A stretch of 64,000 nucleotides of DNA, from positions 62,001 through 126,000 of the forward strand of contig NZ_PISM01000014.1 of assembly GCF_002929225.1 (NCBI RefSeq), in the 5' to 3' direction. Position 1 is the stretch's first letter. The number at the start of each line of letters is the position of its first letter. A program made the translations under genes and the position numbers. Of the stretch, positions 1 through 12,966 are shown in pieces. The notes beneath the pieces are model-generated. The model was not told the origin of the DNA. It worked only from the letters and a program-made list of their open reading frames with translations, and did no database searches. Source of the stretch: Stutzerimonas kunmingensis. Lineage in GTDB: Bacteria > Pseudomonadota > Gammaproteobacteria > Pseudomonadales > Pseudomonadaceae.

Positions 1-71
1 AGGCGGCCCGGATCATCATCGATACCTACGACAAGACTGCTCACAAGCGCCAGTTGCCCAAGGAGCCCTGA
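1..71 (+). CDS. 3' end of an unidentified protein-coding gene (partial)
   Basis: A reading frame enters from the left edge (first whole codon at position 3) and ends at TGA 69-71. The visible tail is 22 residues ending HKRQLPKEP. It uses GC-rich codons like its neighbours and converges on the ccoS cluster on the other strand. The tail is too short to assign a family. It could be a chance open frame, though its position immediately before the convergent gene fits a real 3' end. Confidence 0.4.
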   Translation, partial: AARIIIDTYDKTAHKRQLPKEP

Positions 72-89
72 GCGCTCGCAAGCCTTCCG

Positions 90-806
90 CTAGTGCGCGT
101 GTGTCTCGTGAGATGGCGCTGAGCTATGCCCCATCAGCCACTGCTGATGAGGGCCTGGCAGCGTCCAGATACCGAACAGAATCACCATTACCCCGCCGAC
201 GACGCGCACGCCACGCTTGCGCAGCAACGCTGTCAATCGCTCGGCAGCAAGGCCGGTGGCAAGCAACACCGGCCAGGTGCCGATGCCGAACGCCAGCATC
301 AGCAAAGCGCTATCCAGTGCATCGCCCTGGCTGGCTGACCACAACAGGGTGCTATAGACCAGGCCGCACGGTAGCCAGCCCCACAGCGCCCCCAGTATCA
401 GGGCGCGTGGAACGCTCGTTACTGGCATGAATTTGCTAGCGATAGGCTGGATATGACGCCAGAGTCCGCGGCCTATCGACTCGATGCGTGTCAGCCCGCT
501 CCACCAGCCGGCGAGGTACAGGCCCATGGTGATCAGCAGAAGTGCGGCGACGACTCGTAACGCCATGGCCGCTGGACTGTTGGCAACGGCCAAGCCCGCC
601 AGGCCGATCAGGAATCCGGCAACGGCATAGCTTGATACGCGTCCGAGGTTGTAGGCGACCAGGAGGCGCAGGCGCCTGCCGTGCTGATCCGGTGGAATGG
701 CCATGGTCAGTGCACCCATCAGGCCGCCGCACATGCCGAGGCAATGGCCGCCACCCAGTAGTCCCAAGACCAGTGCAGACAGCAGCAGGGGCAGCAGTTC
801 AGTCAC
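90..806 (-). CDS. DsbD_2/TauE-SafE-like polytopic membrane protein of the cbb3 maturation cluster
   Basis: This 238-residue integral membrane protein has about six hydrophobic helices. The first carries a CxxxC motif (GHCLGMCGG) and a later helix has WGWLPCG, as in the DsbD_2/UreH-like branch often called sulfite exporter TauE/SafE. I chose GTG at 806 because it overlaps the ccoS stop (GTGACTGA), which implies translational coupling. An upstream extension to 983 would run antiparallel to no conserved sequence and through the whole of ccoS in another frame. Genes of this family follow ccoS in many proteobacteria and probably serve metal or thiol handling during oxidase assembly. That role is inferred from context. 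The tail is His-rich. Confidence 0.8.
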   Translation of the reverse strand: MTELLPLLLSALVLGLLGGGHCLGMCGGLMGALTMAIPPDQHGRRLRLLVAYNLGRVSSYAVAGFLIGLAGLAVANSPAAMALRVVAALLLITMGLYLAGWWSGLTRIESIGRGLWRHIQPIASKFMPVTSVPRALILGALWGWLPCGLVYSTLLWSASQGDALDSALLMLAFGIGTWPVLLATGLAAERLTALLRKRGVRVVGGVMVILFGIWTLPGPHQQWLMGHSSAPSHETHAH

Positions 807-1011
807 CTTTGCGTTGCTCCGGCTGATCTTCCGAGGATTCCGCTGCATCGGCTGCGGAAGGCTTCCGCGGCTCGTCGTCGTCGAACAGGATGCTGTGCGC
901 CGGTCCGTCGAGATCGTCGAACTGCCCGCTGTCCACCGCCCAGAAGAACACCCAGATTGCGACGGCCACCAGGACCACGGCAACAGGGATGAGGATGTAC
1001 AGAGCGGCCAT
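799..1011 (-). CDS. ccoS: CcoS, cbb3 oxidase maturation protein
   Basis: This 70-residue protein has one N-terminal membrane helix followed by WVFFWAVDSGQFDDLDGPAHSIL. That WAV-x-SGQFDDLDGPA signature is the hallmark of the CcoS/FixS family. The acidic tail is poorly conserved. CcoS is needed to insert cofactors (heme b and CuB) into CcoN. A good Shine-Dalgarno (GGAGG) precedes the ATG. It lies 79 bp after ccoI and overlaps the next gene by 8 bp. Confidence 0.93.
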   Translation of the reverse strand: MAALYILIPVAVVLVAVAIWVFFWAVDSGQFDDLDGPAHSILFDDDEPRKPSAADAAESSEDQPEQRKGD

Positions 1012-1090
1012 TAGGACCTCCAGGATCCGAAGCGAAGTCTTCAGCTGCGTAAAGTGCGCCGCTGCGCCAATGACGTGCGTTGCAGCAGAT

Positions 1091-3505
1091 TCAGCCGTGA
1101 CTTGCCGGCTGACGTGTCAGCCGCAAGGCGTTCAAAACCACCAGCAGCGAGCTGAGCGACATCCCCAGCGCGGCCCATAGTGGGGTGACCCAGCCAAAGG
1201 CGGCGAAGGGCAGAATCAGGCCATTGTACAGGCTTGCCCAGGCCAGGTTCTCGATGATGATGCGGCGGCTGCGGCGTGCGACGTCGAATGCCTGCGCCAA
1301 GCTGCCTAGGCGGTTGGATAGCAGCACCGCATCAGCACTGGTCTTGGCCAGGTCGGTCGCCGAGCCCATAGCGACGCTGATATCCGCTGCGGCAAGCACC
1401 GGGACGTCGTTGACGCCGTCGCCGAGCATTAGCACCCGGTGTCCGGCGGCCTGCAATGCCTGCAATCGGGAGAGCTTGGCAGCAGGGGGCATGCCGCCTT
1501 CGGCCTCATCGATGCCCAGTTCCCTGGCAATCTGGCCGACCATCGGTGAGCTGTCACCGGATAGCAGTAGCGTCTGCCAGCCACGGGCGCGACAGGCCTC
1601 GAGGAGTGCCGGGGCATCGTCGCGAAGCCGATCGTCCAATACCAACCAGGCCAGCGGGCCTTGATCGTCGCCCAACAACAGCCATTGCCCCTGGTCGCCG
1701 GGAATGGCGGGTGCCGGTTGGGCGAAGCCTTCGGCGACGAAGCTGGGCTGACCGATCCGCAGGTTGCGACCTTCAACGTTGCCTTGCAGGCCCAGGCCCG
1801 GCACCGTTTCGACCGATTCCGCCGCCAGCGGCGCACGTCCGAAGGCGCGGGCAATCGGGTGTTCGGAGCGGTTCTCCAGGGCTGCGGCCAGCGCCAGGCA
1901 GGCATCGGCATTCAAAGCTCCGAGCGGGTGCACGGCGCTAAGTGTCAGGCGGCCCTCGGTCAGGGTACCGGTCTTGTCGAACACCACGGTATCGATATGA
2001 TTCAGGCCTTCGAGCACATGCCCGCGGGTCAGCAGCAGACCGAGCTTGTGCAGCGTACCGGTGGCCGTGGTAAGTGCTGTGGGTGTCGCCAGCGACAGCG
2101 CGCATGGGCAGGTCGCGACGAGCAATGCAAGAACGATCCAGAACGCGCGTTGCGGATCGATCTGCCACCAGACCACCCCGACGACGGTTGCAACCAGCAG
2201 CACCACCAGCAGGAACCACTGCGCGACGCGGTCGGCCAGCTCGGCAAGCTTCGGTTTGTCTGCCTGAGCACGCTCCAGCAGGCGGACAATGGCGGATAAA
2301 CGGGTGTCATCGCCCAAGGCCTGGACTTCCACGGTCAGCGGGCCTTCGACGTTCAGTGTGCCAGCGGTTACTGCATCGTCCACGCCGCGGGGCAGGGGCA
2401 GGTACTCACCGGTCAGTACCGATTCATCGACGCTGGACTGACCGCTGATGATGAGGCCGTCTGCCGGAATCAACGCACCGGGTTGCACCAGTACGCGGTC
2501 GCCGAGCTGCAGCTCGCTGAGCAGGATGCGATTGCTGTGACCGTCTGCGTCGAGTCTCAGGCAGGACGCAGGCAGCAAATTGACCAGTTGTGCGGTGGCG
2601 GCTGCGGTGCGTTCGCGCGCGCGCCGCTCCAGGTAGCGCCCGGCCAGCAGGAAAAGGGCAAACATGCCCACCGCGTCGAAATAGAGTTCACCCTGGCCGG
2701 TGATGGTGGACCAGATGCCGGCGACGTACGCACCGCCGATCGCCAGCGACACCGACACGTCCATGGTCAGGTGGCGGGTGCGCAAATCGCGCAGTGCTCC
2801 TTTGAAGAAGTCGGTGCAGCAGTAGAAGACGATCGGCGTGGTGAGCAGCAGGGCGGTCCAGCGAAGGGTGACGAAGAAGCTCTCCGACAGGTCCAGGTTG
2901 AACTCGGGCCAGGTGGCCATGGTGGCCATCATTACCTGCATCCACAGCAGCCCGGCTACGCCCAGCTGGCGCAGCGAACGGCGGTTCTCGCTGGCCAGGC
3001 GCTCGGCAGCCTGGTCGGCCTGGTAGGGGTGTGCTGCGTAGCCGATCCGTCGCAGCTCGCCGAGCAGCTCGCTGAGCGGCAGCTGTGCGTCGCTCCAGCG
3101 TACGTTCAGGCGATGATTGGACAGGTTGAGGCTGGCCTCGGCCACGCCGTGCAGGTTGCGCAAGTGGCGTTCGATCAGCCAGCCGCAGGCGGCGCAGCTG
3201 ATCCCTTCGATCATCAGCGAAGTGCTTGCCAGATCGCCCTGGTGCTGTACGAACGGCTGTTGGACGTCCTCGCGGTCGTATAGCGCCATCTCTTCGCTCA
3301 GTTCCTGAGGGAGAGTCTGCGGGTTGACGGCGGTGTCGCTGCGGTGCTGGTAGTAGCTCTCCAGCCCACCCTTGACGATGGCTTCAGCGACGGCCTTGCA
3401 GCCTGGGCAGCACAAGGCCCGCGTCTCACCCAGCACGCGGGCCTGGAACGGACTGCCGGCTGGCACCGGCAGGCCGCAGTGGTAGCAGGGGAGGGGCTTT
3501 GCCAT
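1091..3505 (-). CDS. ccoI: CcoI/FixI copper-translocating P-type ATPase
   Basis: This 804-residue P1B-type ATPase belongs to the CcoI (CtpA/CopA2) branch, which exports copper for assembly of the cbb3 CuB centre. Visible motifs are an N-terminal Cys-rich FixI-type segment (CYHCG, CCPGC), a heavy-metal-associated domain with GISCAACGW near residue 100, the actuator TGE, the CPC metal site in a membrane helix (ATCPCALS), the phosphorylation loop DKTGTLTEG, and the hinge GDGVNDVPVLAAAD. Length is normal for the family. It is preceded by ccoH with 7 bp between the genes, so cotranslation is likely. Confidence 0.96.
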   Translation of the reverse strand: MAKPLPCYHCGLPVPAGSPFQARVLGETRALCCPGCKAVAEAIVKGGLESYYQHRSDTAVNPQTLPQELSEEMALYDREDVQQPFVQHQGDLASTSLMIEGISCAACGWLIERHLRNLHGVAEASLNLSNHRLNVRWSDAQLPLSELLGELRRIGYAAHPYQADQAAERLASENRRSLRQLGVAGLLWMQVMMATMATWPEFNLDLSESFFVTLRWTALLLTTPIVFYCCTDFFKGALRDLRTRHLTMDVSVSLAIGGAYVAGIWSTITGQGELYFDAVGMFALFLLAGRYLERRARERTAAATAQLVNLLPASCLRLDADGHSNRILLSELQLGDRVLVQPGALIPADGLIISGQSSVDESVLTGEYLPLPRGVDDAVTAGTLNVEGPLTVEVQALGDDTRLSAIVRLLERAQADKPKLAELADRVAQWFLLVVLLVATVVGVVWWQIDPQRAFWIVLALLVATCPCALSLATPTALTTATGTLHKLGLLLTRGHVLEGLNHIDTVVFDKTGTLTEGRLTLSAVHPLGALNADACLALAAALENRSEHPIARAFGRAPLAAESVETVPGLGLQGNVEGRNLRIGQPSFVAEGFAQPAPAIPGDQGQWLLLGDDQGPLAWLVLDDRLRDDAPALLEACRARGWQTLLLSGDSSPMVGQIARELGIDEAEGGMPPAAKLSRLQALQAAGHRVLMLGDGVNDVPVLAAADISVAMGSATDLAKTSADAVLLSNRLGSLAQAFDVARRSRRIIIENLAWASLYNGLILPFAAFGWVTPLWAALGMSLSSLLVVLNALRLTRQPASHG

Positions 3506-3512
3506 CAGCAGC

Positions 3513-4016
<504 letters not shown>

Positions 4017-4025
4017 TTACCTTAC

Positions 4026-5438
<1,413 letters not shown>

Positions 5439-5535
5439 CGAGTGCGTACCACGGCGGAAGGTGGGTGTCCTGGCCGATGCATGCCGACCAGGATCATTTT
5501 TCTGTCCAGCTGCGAATGGTACGCCCGGAGCGTTG

Positions 5536-5567
5536 GGGTCGGGTGCGACAGGTCGTCACCCCGACCC
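5536..5567 (-). terminator. hairpin between ccoP2 and ccoG
   Basis: GGGTCGGG (5536-5543) and CCCGACCC (5560-5567) form a perfect 8-bp stem, with a smaller inner stem (CGAC/GTCG). There is no T-run in the direction of transcription. It is therefore more likely a partial terminator or an mRNA 3'-end stabiliser that separates structural from assembly genes than a full stop. Confidence 0.5.
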
Positions 5568-5573
5568 TGTGTA

Positions 5574-6491
5574 TCACTGCTCCGGCTGCTGCGACAGGCT
5601 GTAAACGTAAGCCGCCAGCAAGTGCACCTTGTCGTTGCCAAGGATTGCTTCCTGGGCCGGCATGCGGCCATTGCGACCGTAGCGAAGGGTTTGCTGGATC
5701 TGGGCAAAGCTCGAACCATATAGCCAGACATTGTCGGTCAGGTTCGGCGCGCCCATGGCTGCAACGCCCTTGGCTTCCGGTCCATGGCAGACTACACAGT
5801 TGGTCGCGAAGATTTTTTGACCCTGCTCAATGTCGACGCTGATACCCTCTGGGGTATCACGACCGGACAGGCTGCGCACATAGCCGGCAACGTTGCGGAT
5901 GCCTTCTTCGCCGATCACGTCCCGCCAGGCCGGCATCGCCGCCTGGCGGCCGTGCAGGATTGTGGTCTTGATGGTTTCCGGCTCGCCGCCCCACAGCCAA
6001 TCGTTGTCGGTCAGGTTCGGGAAGCCGTAGGCGCCCTTGGCATCGGAGCCGTGGCAGACCGAGCAGTTGGAGGCGAACAGGCGACCGCCCATCTTCAACG
6101 CCTGAGCATCCTTGGCGACTTCCTCTACAGGCATGGCGGCGTACTTGGCGAAAAGCGGACCGTACTGCTCGTCCGCCTTGTCCATCTCGCGCTGCCATTC
6201 CTTGACCTGAGTCCAGCCACCTTCATAGCCCGGCAGGATGCCTTTCCAGTTGCCCAGGCCGGGGTACAGCACCAGGTAGCCGAGGGCGAAGATGACGGTG
6301 CCGACGAACAGCATGAACCACCAGCGCGGCAGCGGGTTGTCGTATTCCTCGATACCGTCATAGGAATGGCCAACGGTTTCTTCAGTGCTGTCAGGGCGTT
6401 GGCCCTTGCGAGTTGCCAGTAGCAGCCAGACCAGCGCGGCAATGGTGCCGAGGCTCAGCAGGGTGACGTACCAACTCCAAAACGAGGTCAT
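5574..6491 (-). CDS. ccoP2: CcoP2, diheme cytochrome c subunit of cbb3 oxidase isoform 2
   Basis: This 305-residue subunit has two N-terminal membrane helices (about residues 7-27 and 57-77) and two cytochrome c domains, with CSVCH at 143-147 and CVVCH at 232-236. The conserved PLPRWW motif precedes the second helix. CcoP takes electrons from soluble c-type cytochromes or the bc1 complex and passes them to CcoO. Its start abuts ccoQ directly (6491/6492). It is clearly more diverged from CcoP1 than the CcoO pair is. Confidence 0.95.
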   Translation of the reverse strand: MTSFWSWYVTLLSLGTIAALVWLLLATRKGQRPDSTEETVGHSYDGIEEYDNPLPRWWFMLFVGTVIFALGYLVLYPGLGNWKGILPGYEGGWTQVKEWQREMDKADEQYGPLFAKYAAMPVEEVAKDAQALKMGGRLFASNCSVCHGSDAKGAYGFPNLTDNDWLWGGEPETIKTTILHGRQAAMPAWRDVIGEEGIRNVAGYVRSLSGRDTPEGISVDIEQGQKIFATNCVVCHGPEAKGVAAMGAPNLTDNVWLYGSSFAQIQQTLRYGRNGRMPAQEAILGNDKVHLLAAYVYSLSQQPEQ

Positions 6492-6680
6492 TTATTTCTT
6501 ACTCCTGGAAGCTTCTTCATCACGCTTCTTGGCGTCGGTCTCGTCGTCCGCGAAGGGCAGGTTGGCGGCTTCGTCGAAGCTATTCTTGCGTTTGCTGCTG
6601 TAAGCCCAGAGCACCACGCCGATAAAGGCGACGAATACCAGAATTGTGCCCAAGCCGCGAAGAGTCCCGATTTCCATCAT
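6492..6680 (-). CDS. ccoQ: CcoQ, small cbb3 oxidase subunit
   Basis: This 62-residue protein has one membrane helix near residues 9-27 (GTILVFVAFIGVVLWAYS), then the CcoQ-typical SSKRKNSFDEAANLPF motif and a charged tail. CcoQ stabilises the interaction of CcoP with the CcoNO core. It is present only in this operon, because operon 1 has no equivalent. It lies 3 bp after ccoO2 and abuts ccoP2. Confidence 0.92.
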   Translation of the reverse strand: MMEIGTLRGLGTILVFVAFIGVVLWAYSSKRKNSFDEAANLPFADDETDAKKRDEEASRSKK

Positions 6681-6683
6681 GCG

Positions 6684-7295
<612 letters not shown>

Positions 7296-7306
7296 CTATC
7301 CGTTCC

Positions 7307-9053
<1,747 letters not shown>

Positions 9054-9081
9054 AAGGGCGGTACGAGTGTACCGCCCTTTT
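9054..9081 (-). terminator. terminator-like hairpin after ccoP1
   Basis: AAGGGCGGTAC (9054-9064) and GTACCGCCCTT (9069-9079) form a perfect 11-bp stem with a 4-base loop, 8 bp past the ccoP1 stop. The T-run (9078-9081) is on the + strand side. On the transcribed strand the sequence after the stem is CTCGCC. Termination may therefore be incomplete, allowing some read-through into ccoN2. Confidence 0.65.
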
Positions 9082-9086
9082 ACGAC

Positions 9087-10022
9087 TTACTGCTTGGCGA
9101 GTTGTTCCGGTTTCTGCGACAAGCTGTAGACGTAGGCGGCGAGCAGGTGAACCTTGTCGTCGCCCAGGTACTGCTGCTGGGCAGGCATCTGGCCGTTGCG
9201 GCCGTGGCGGATGGTCTGCTGCAGCTGGGCGAGGCTCGAGCCGTAGATCCAGCCGGAGGCATGCTGGAGATTCGGCGCACCCAGTGCCGCCATACCTTCT
9301 CCACCCTGGCCGTGGCAGACGGAGCAGGTCTGTGCATAGACCTCTTTGCCTTTGCCCAGATCAGCGTCGGTGCCTTCCGGCAGCGCCAGGCCAGCGAGTT
9401 CCTTACGGACGAAGGCTGCCACGTTCTTCACGCCTTCCTCGCCGATAGCCTGACCCCAGGCCGGCATTGCTGCGATACGGCCGTTGAGGATGCTGGTCTT
9501 GATCGAGGCTGCATCACCACCCCAGCGCCAGTCATGGTCAGCCAGGTTCGGGAAGCCCAGGGAGCCCTTGGCATCGGAACCATGGCAGATGGCGCAGTAG
9601 TTGGCGAACAGGCGAGCACCCATCTTCACGGCTTGCTCGTCCTGAGCGACTTCTGCCACCGACATGGCAGCGTACTTGGCGAAGATCGGACCGTATTTTT
9701 CATCGGCCTGAGCGACCTCGCGCTCCCACTGCTTTTCCTGAGTCCAGCCACCCTCGTAGCCGGGCAGTACGCCTTTCCAGTTACCCAGGCCCGGATAGAG
9801 CACGAGGTAAAGGATGCCGAACACCAGGGTGCCGATGAACAGCAGGAACCACCAGCGCGGCAGCGGGTTGTCGTATTCCTCGATGCCGTCGAAGGCATGA
9901 CCCATCGTTTGGTCCGTGGTGCCGGCCGACTCGCCCTTGCGGGTGGCGAAGATCAGCCAGAACAGAGCGACGATGGTGCCCAGCGTCAGCAGGGCGATGT
10001 ATCCACTCCAGAAAGTGCTCAT
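9087..10022 (-). CDS. ccoP1: CcoP1, diheme cytochrome c subunit of cbb3 oxidase isoform 1
   Basis: This 311-residue subunit has two membrane helices and two c-heme sites, CAICH at 143-147 and CSVCH at 233-237. The PLPRWW motif is shared with CcoP2. It carries electrons to CcoO1 and CcoN1. It is separated from ccoO1 by 94 bp with no ccoQ, whereas the paralogous gap in operon 2 is filled by ccoQ. Confidence 0.95.
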   Translation of the reverse strand: MSTFWSGYIALLTLGTIVALFWLIFATRKGESAGTTDQTMGHAFDGIEEYDNPLPRWWFLLFIGTLVFGILYLVLYPGLGNWKGVLPGYEGGWTQEKQWEREVAQADEKYGPIFAKYAAMSVAEVAQDEQAVKMGARLFANYCAICHGSDAKGSLGFPNLADHDWRWGGDAASIKTSILNGRIAAMPAWGQAIGEEGVKNVAAFVRKELAGLALPEGTDADLGKGKEVYAQTCSVCHGQGGEGMAALGAPNLQHASGWIYGSSLAQLQQTIRHGRNGQMPAQQQYLGDDKVHLLAAYVYSLSQKPEQLAKQ

Positions 10023-10033
10023 GTGCTACTCCT

Positions 10034-10060
10034 GGACAGCCCGAGCAACTCTGGCTGTCC
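10034..10060 (-). promoter_or_regulatory. mRNA hairpin A in the ccoO1-ccoP1 gap
   Basis: GGACAGCC (10034-10041) and GGCTGTCC (10053-10060) form a perfect 8-bp stem with an 11-base loop. It ends about 11 bases before the ccoP1 start. It is one of two hairpins occupying the site where operon 2 carries ccoQ. A role in mRNA processing or subunit stoichiometry is inferred. Confidence 0.6.
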
Positions 10061-10075
10061 GCGATTGAAGTCCCT

Positions 10076-10097
10076 GACGGCTGCGAAGCCAGCCGTC
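10076..10097 (-). promoter_or_regulatory. mRNA hairpin B in the ccoO1-ccoP1 gap
   Basis: GACGGCTG (10076-10083) and CAGCCGTC (10090-10097) form a perfect 8-bp stem with a 6-base loop, 19 bp after the ccoO1 stop. The T-run lies on the + strand side only, so it is not a canonical terminator for this operon. It would make a stable 3' end for a processed ccoNO message. Confidence 0.6.
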
Positions 10098-10116
10098 ATT
10101 TTTCTTGGCTGTGCGA

Positions 10117-10728
<612 letters not shown>

Positions 10729-10741
10729 TTACCTAGGCTCC

Positions 10742-12166
10742 TCAGGCGATCTGCGCGGCAGCGTCGTACTCGGCGGGCTTGGCAGCCTGCACGGTGCGCC
10801 AGGTGTTGTAGGCCATCACCAGCATGCCGGCGAAGAAGATCGCGCCACCGATCATCCGCACCACGAAACCGGGGTGGCTGGCTTCCAGTGCTTCGACGAA
10901 GGAGTAGGTCAGCGTGCCGTCGTCGTTGATCGCGCGCCACATCAGGCCCTGGGCGATACCGTTGACCCACATCGAGGCGATGTAGAGCACGGTGCCGATG
11001 GTGGCCAGCCAGAAGTGGGTGTTGATCAGCGCGACGCTGTGCATCTGAGCGCGGCCGAAGACCTTCGGAATCAGGTGATACAGCGCGCCGATGGACACCA
11101 TGGCAACCCAGCCGAGGGCGCCGGCGTGTACGTGGCCGATGGTCCAGTCGGTGTAGTGCGAGAGGGCGTTGACGGTCTTGATGGCCATCATCGGACCTTC
11201 GAAGGTCGACATGCCGTAGAACGCCAGCGAAACCACCAGGAAGCGCAGGATCGGGTCGCTGCGCAGTTTGTGCCAGGCGCCCGAGAGGGTCATCATGCCG
11301 TTGATCATGCCGCCCCAGCTCGGAGCCAGCAGAATCAGCGACATCACCATGCCCAGGCTCTGCGCCCAATCCGGCAGAGCGGTGTAGTGCAGGTGGTGCG
11401 GACCGGCCCAGATGTAGACGGTGATCAGTGCCCAGAAGTGGACGATCGACAGGCGATAGGAATACACCGGACGTTCGGCCTGCTTCGGCACGAAGTAGTA
11501 CATGATCCCGAGGAAGCCGGCGGTGAGGAAGAAGCCCACGGCGTTGTGGCCGTACCACCATTGCACCATCGCATCGGTCGCACCGGCATACAGCGAGTAG
11601 GACTTCATCGCACTGACCGGAATTTCCAGGTTGTTGACGATGTGCAGAATGGCCACGGTCAGGATGAAGGCGCCGAAGAACCAGTTACCGACGTAGATGT
11701 GCTTGACCTTGCGCGTCGCCAGCGTACCGAAGAAGACGACCGCATAGGCCACCCAGACGATGGTGATCAGGATGTCGATCGGCCACTCCAGTTCCGCATA
11801 TTCCTTGGAGCTGGTGAAGCCCAGCGGCAGGGAGATCGCGGCGAGCAGGATGACCAGCTGCCAGCCCCAGAACGTGAACGCGGCCAACTTCGGCGCGAAC
11901 AGTGTGGTCTGACAGGTACGCTGTACCGAGTAGTAGGACGTTGCGAACAGAGCACAGCCGCCGAAGGCGAAGATCACCGCGTTGGTGTGCAATGGACGTA
12001 GACGACCGAAACTGGTCCAGGGGAGGTCAAGGTTCAGAAATGGCCAGGCCAATTGTGCTGCGATGAAAACGCCGAGCCCCATCCCGACGATTCCCCACAC
12101 CACCGTCATGATGGCGAATTGGCGGACCACCTTGTAACTGTAGGCGGTACTGGTTGCTGTGTTCAT
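10742..12166 (-). CDS. ccoN1: CcoN1, catalytic subunit of cbb3 oxidase isoform 1
   Basis: This 474-residue cbb3 subunit I has the low-spin heme ligand H60 (RPLHTNAV), [21 protein letters not shown] and [10 protein letters not shown]. The start at 12166 ([12 protein letters not shown]) matches the length of the known P. stutzeri protein and has a GGAAG Shine-Dalgarno about 10 bases upstream. It heads the ANR-linked operon ccoN1-O1-P1. High-affinity O2 reduction in microaerobic conditions is the established role. Confidence 0.97.
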   Translation of the reverse strand: MNTATSTAYSYKVVRQFAIMTVVWGIVGMGLGVFIAAQLAWPFLNLDLPWTSFGRLRPLHTNAVIFAFGGCALFATSYYSVQRTCQTTLFAPKLAAFTFWGWQLVILLAAISLPLGFTSSKEYAELEWPIDILITIVWVAYAVVFFGTLATRKVKHIYVGNWFFGAFILTVAILHIVNNLEIPVSAMKSYSLYAGATDAMVQWWYGHNAVGFFLTAGFLGIMYYFVPKQAERPVYSYRLSIVHFWALITVYIWAGPHHLHYTALPDWAQSLGMVMSLILLAPSWGGMINGMMTLSGAWHKLRSDPILRFLVVSLAFYGMSTFEGPMMAIKTVNALSHYTDWTIGHVHAGALGWVAMVSIGALYHLIPKVFGRAQMHSVALINTHFWLATIGTVLYIASMWVNGIAQGLMWRAINDDGTLTYSFVEALEASHPGFVVRMIGGAIFFAGMLVMAYNTWRTVQAAKPAEYDAAAQIA

Positions 12167-12204
12167 GTATGGGCTTCCATCCACGGGTAATGAGCAGTTT
12201 TTTT

Positions 12205-12219
12205 CTTTCTAATAGAAAG
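12205..12219. promoter_or_regulatory. dyad near the predicted ccoN1 transcript start
   Basis: CTTTCTA (12205-12211) and TAGAAAG (12213-12219) form a perfect inverted repeat around one base. If ANR acts at the usual -41.5 position, transcription would begin near 12220. The dyad would then be the very 5' end of the cco mRNA or a small operator. Confidence 0.4.
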
Positions 12220-12229
12220 CGGGGCAAGG

Positions 12230-12922
12230 ATGGGGAAAGGGCAATCTGCCGGTATTGACACGGATCAATACACACAAAGTGACAAAGGGCATCTCGTCAG
12301 GTGGAACCAGCCGTCTGGCGGCGCCTGGGTGAGCCTGATCCTGGCGCATGGTGCAGGCGCACCGATGGACAGCCCGTTCATGGAGCAAATGGCTGCGCGC
12401 CTTGCTGCGCGCGGGATAGCGGTTTGCCGATTCGAGTTCGCCTACATGGCGGCGCGACGTGCCGGGGCAGGCAAGCGGCCGCCCAGTCCACAGGCTCAAT
12501 TGTTGGCCCAATGGCGTGAAGTCCATGCCCTGGTGCGACAGCAGGCCACAGGACCGCTGGCCATCGGTGGCAAGTCGATGGGGGGGCGAATGGCCAGTTT
12601 GCTGGCCGATGAGTTGGGCGCGGACGCGCTGGTCTGCCTGGGTTATCCGTTCTATGCCGCCGGCAAGCCGGAAAAGCCTCGGGTGGCGCATCTCGCCACG
12701 CTGCAGACGCCGACCCTGGTTGTCCAGGGTGAGCGCGACGCCTTGGGTGATCATGAAACGGTGGAGCAGTACGCGCTATCCCCGGCGATTGCGCTGCACT
12801 GGCTGGCCGCCGCCGATCACGATCTCAAACCGCTGAAACGCTCGGGCCTGAGCCACGACCAGCACCTCGACAGTACTGCCGATGCGATTGCCGCGTTTCT
12901 CCAGGGTGTGATCTCGCACTGA
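12230..12922 (+). CDS. alpha/beta hydrolase family protein (KANL3/Tex30-like)
   Basis: This is a protein of up to 230 residues. It begins its core with ILAHGAGAPMDSPFM and continues with a nucleophile-elbow-like GGKSMGGRMAS near residue 117, then LVVQGERDALGD (acid) and a late AADHDLKP (His). This pattern is the Tex30/KANL3-type alpha/beta hydrolase family common in Pseudomonas. The substrate is unknown and activity is predicted only. The ATG at 12230 has no convincing Shine-Dalgarno and would place the ccoN1 ANR box inside codons 9-13, so translation could begin later, for example at GTG 12338. It is convergent with aer, with a shared terminator. Confidence 0.8.
   Translation: MGKGQSAGIDTDQYTQSDKGHLVRWNQPSGGAWVSLILAHGAGAPMDSPFMEQMAARLAARGIAVCRFEFAYMAARRAGAGKRPPSPQAQLLAQWREVHALVRQQATGPLAIGGKSMGGRMASLLADELGADALVCLGYPFYAAGKPEKPRVAHLATLQTPTLVVQGERDALGDHETVEQYALSPAIALHWLAAADHDLKPLKRSGLSHDQHLDSTADAIAAFLQGVISH
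12255..12268 (-). promoter_or_regulatory. ANR/FNR box upstream of ccoN1
   Basis: TTGAC-ACGG-ATCAA matches the ANR/FNR consensus TTGAT-N4-ATCAA at 9 of 10 specified bases. Its centre lies about 95 bp before the ccoN1 ATG, predicting a start site near 12220 in a class II arrangement. ANR control of one of two cco operons is established in P. aeruginosa. The box also lies inside the longest version of the divergent hydrolase gene. Confidence 0.8.
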
Positions 12923-12931
12923 GCGCTGCCT

Positions 12932-12965
12932 GCAGCCGGATCGAGCGATACCGGCTGCGGCTTTT
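12932..12965 (+). terminator. terminator between the hydrolase gene and aer
   Basis: GCAGCCGGATCG (12932-12943) pairs with CGAT (12946-12949) and CCGGCTGC (12951-12958), with one bulged A, and is followed by GGCTTTT. It sits between convergent genes and gives a good rho-independent terminator for the + strand hydrolase. Confidence 0.75.
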
Positions 12966-12966
12966 C

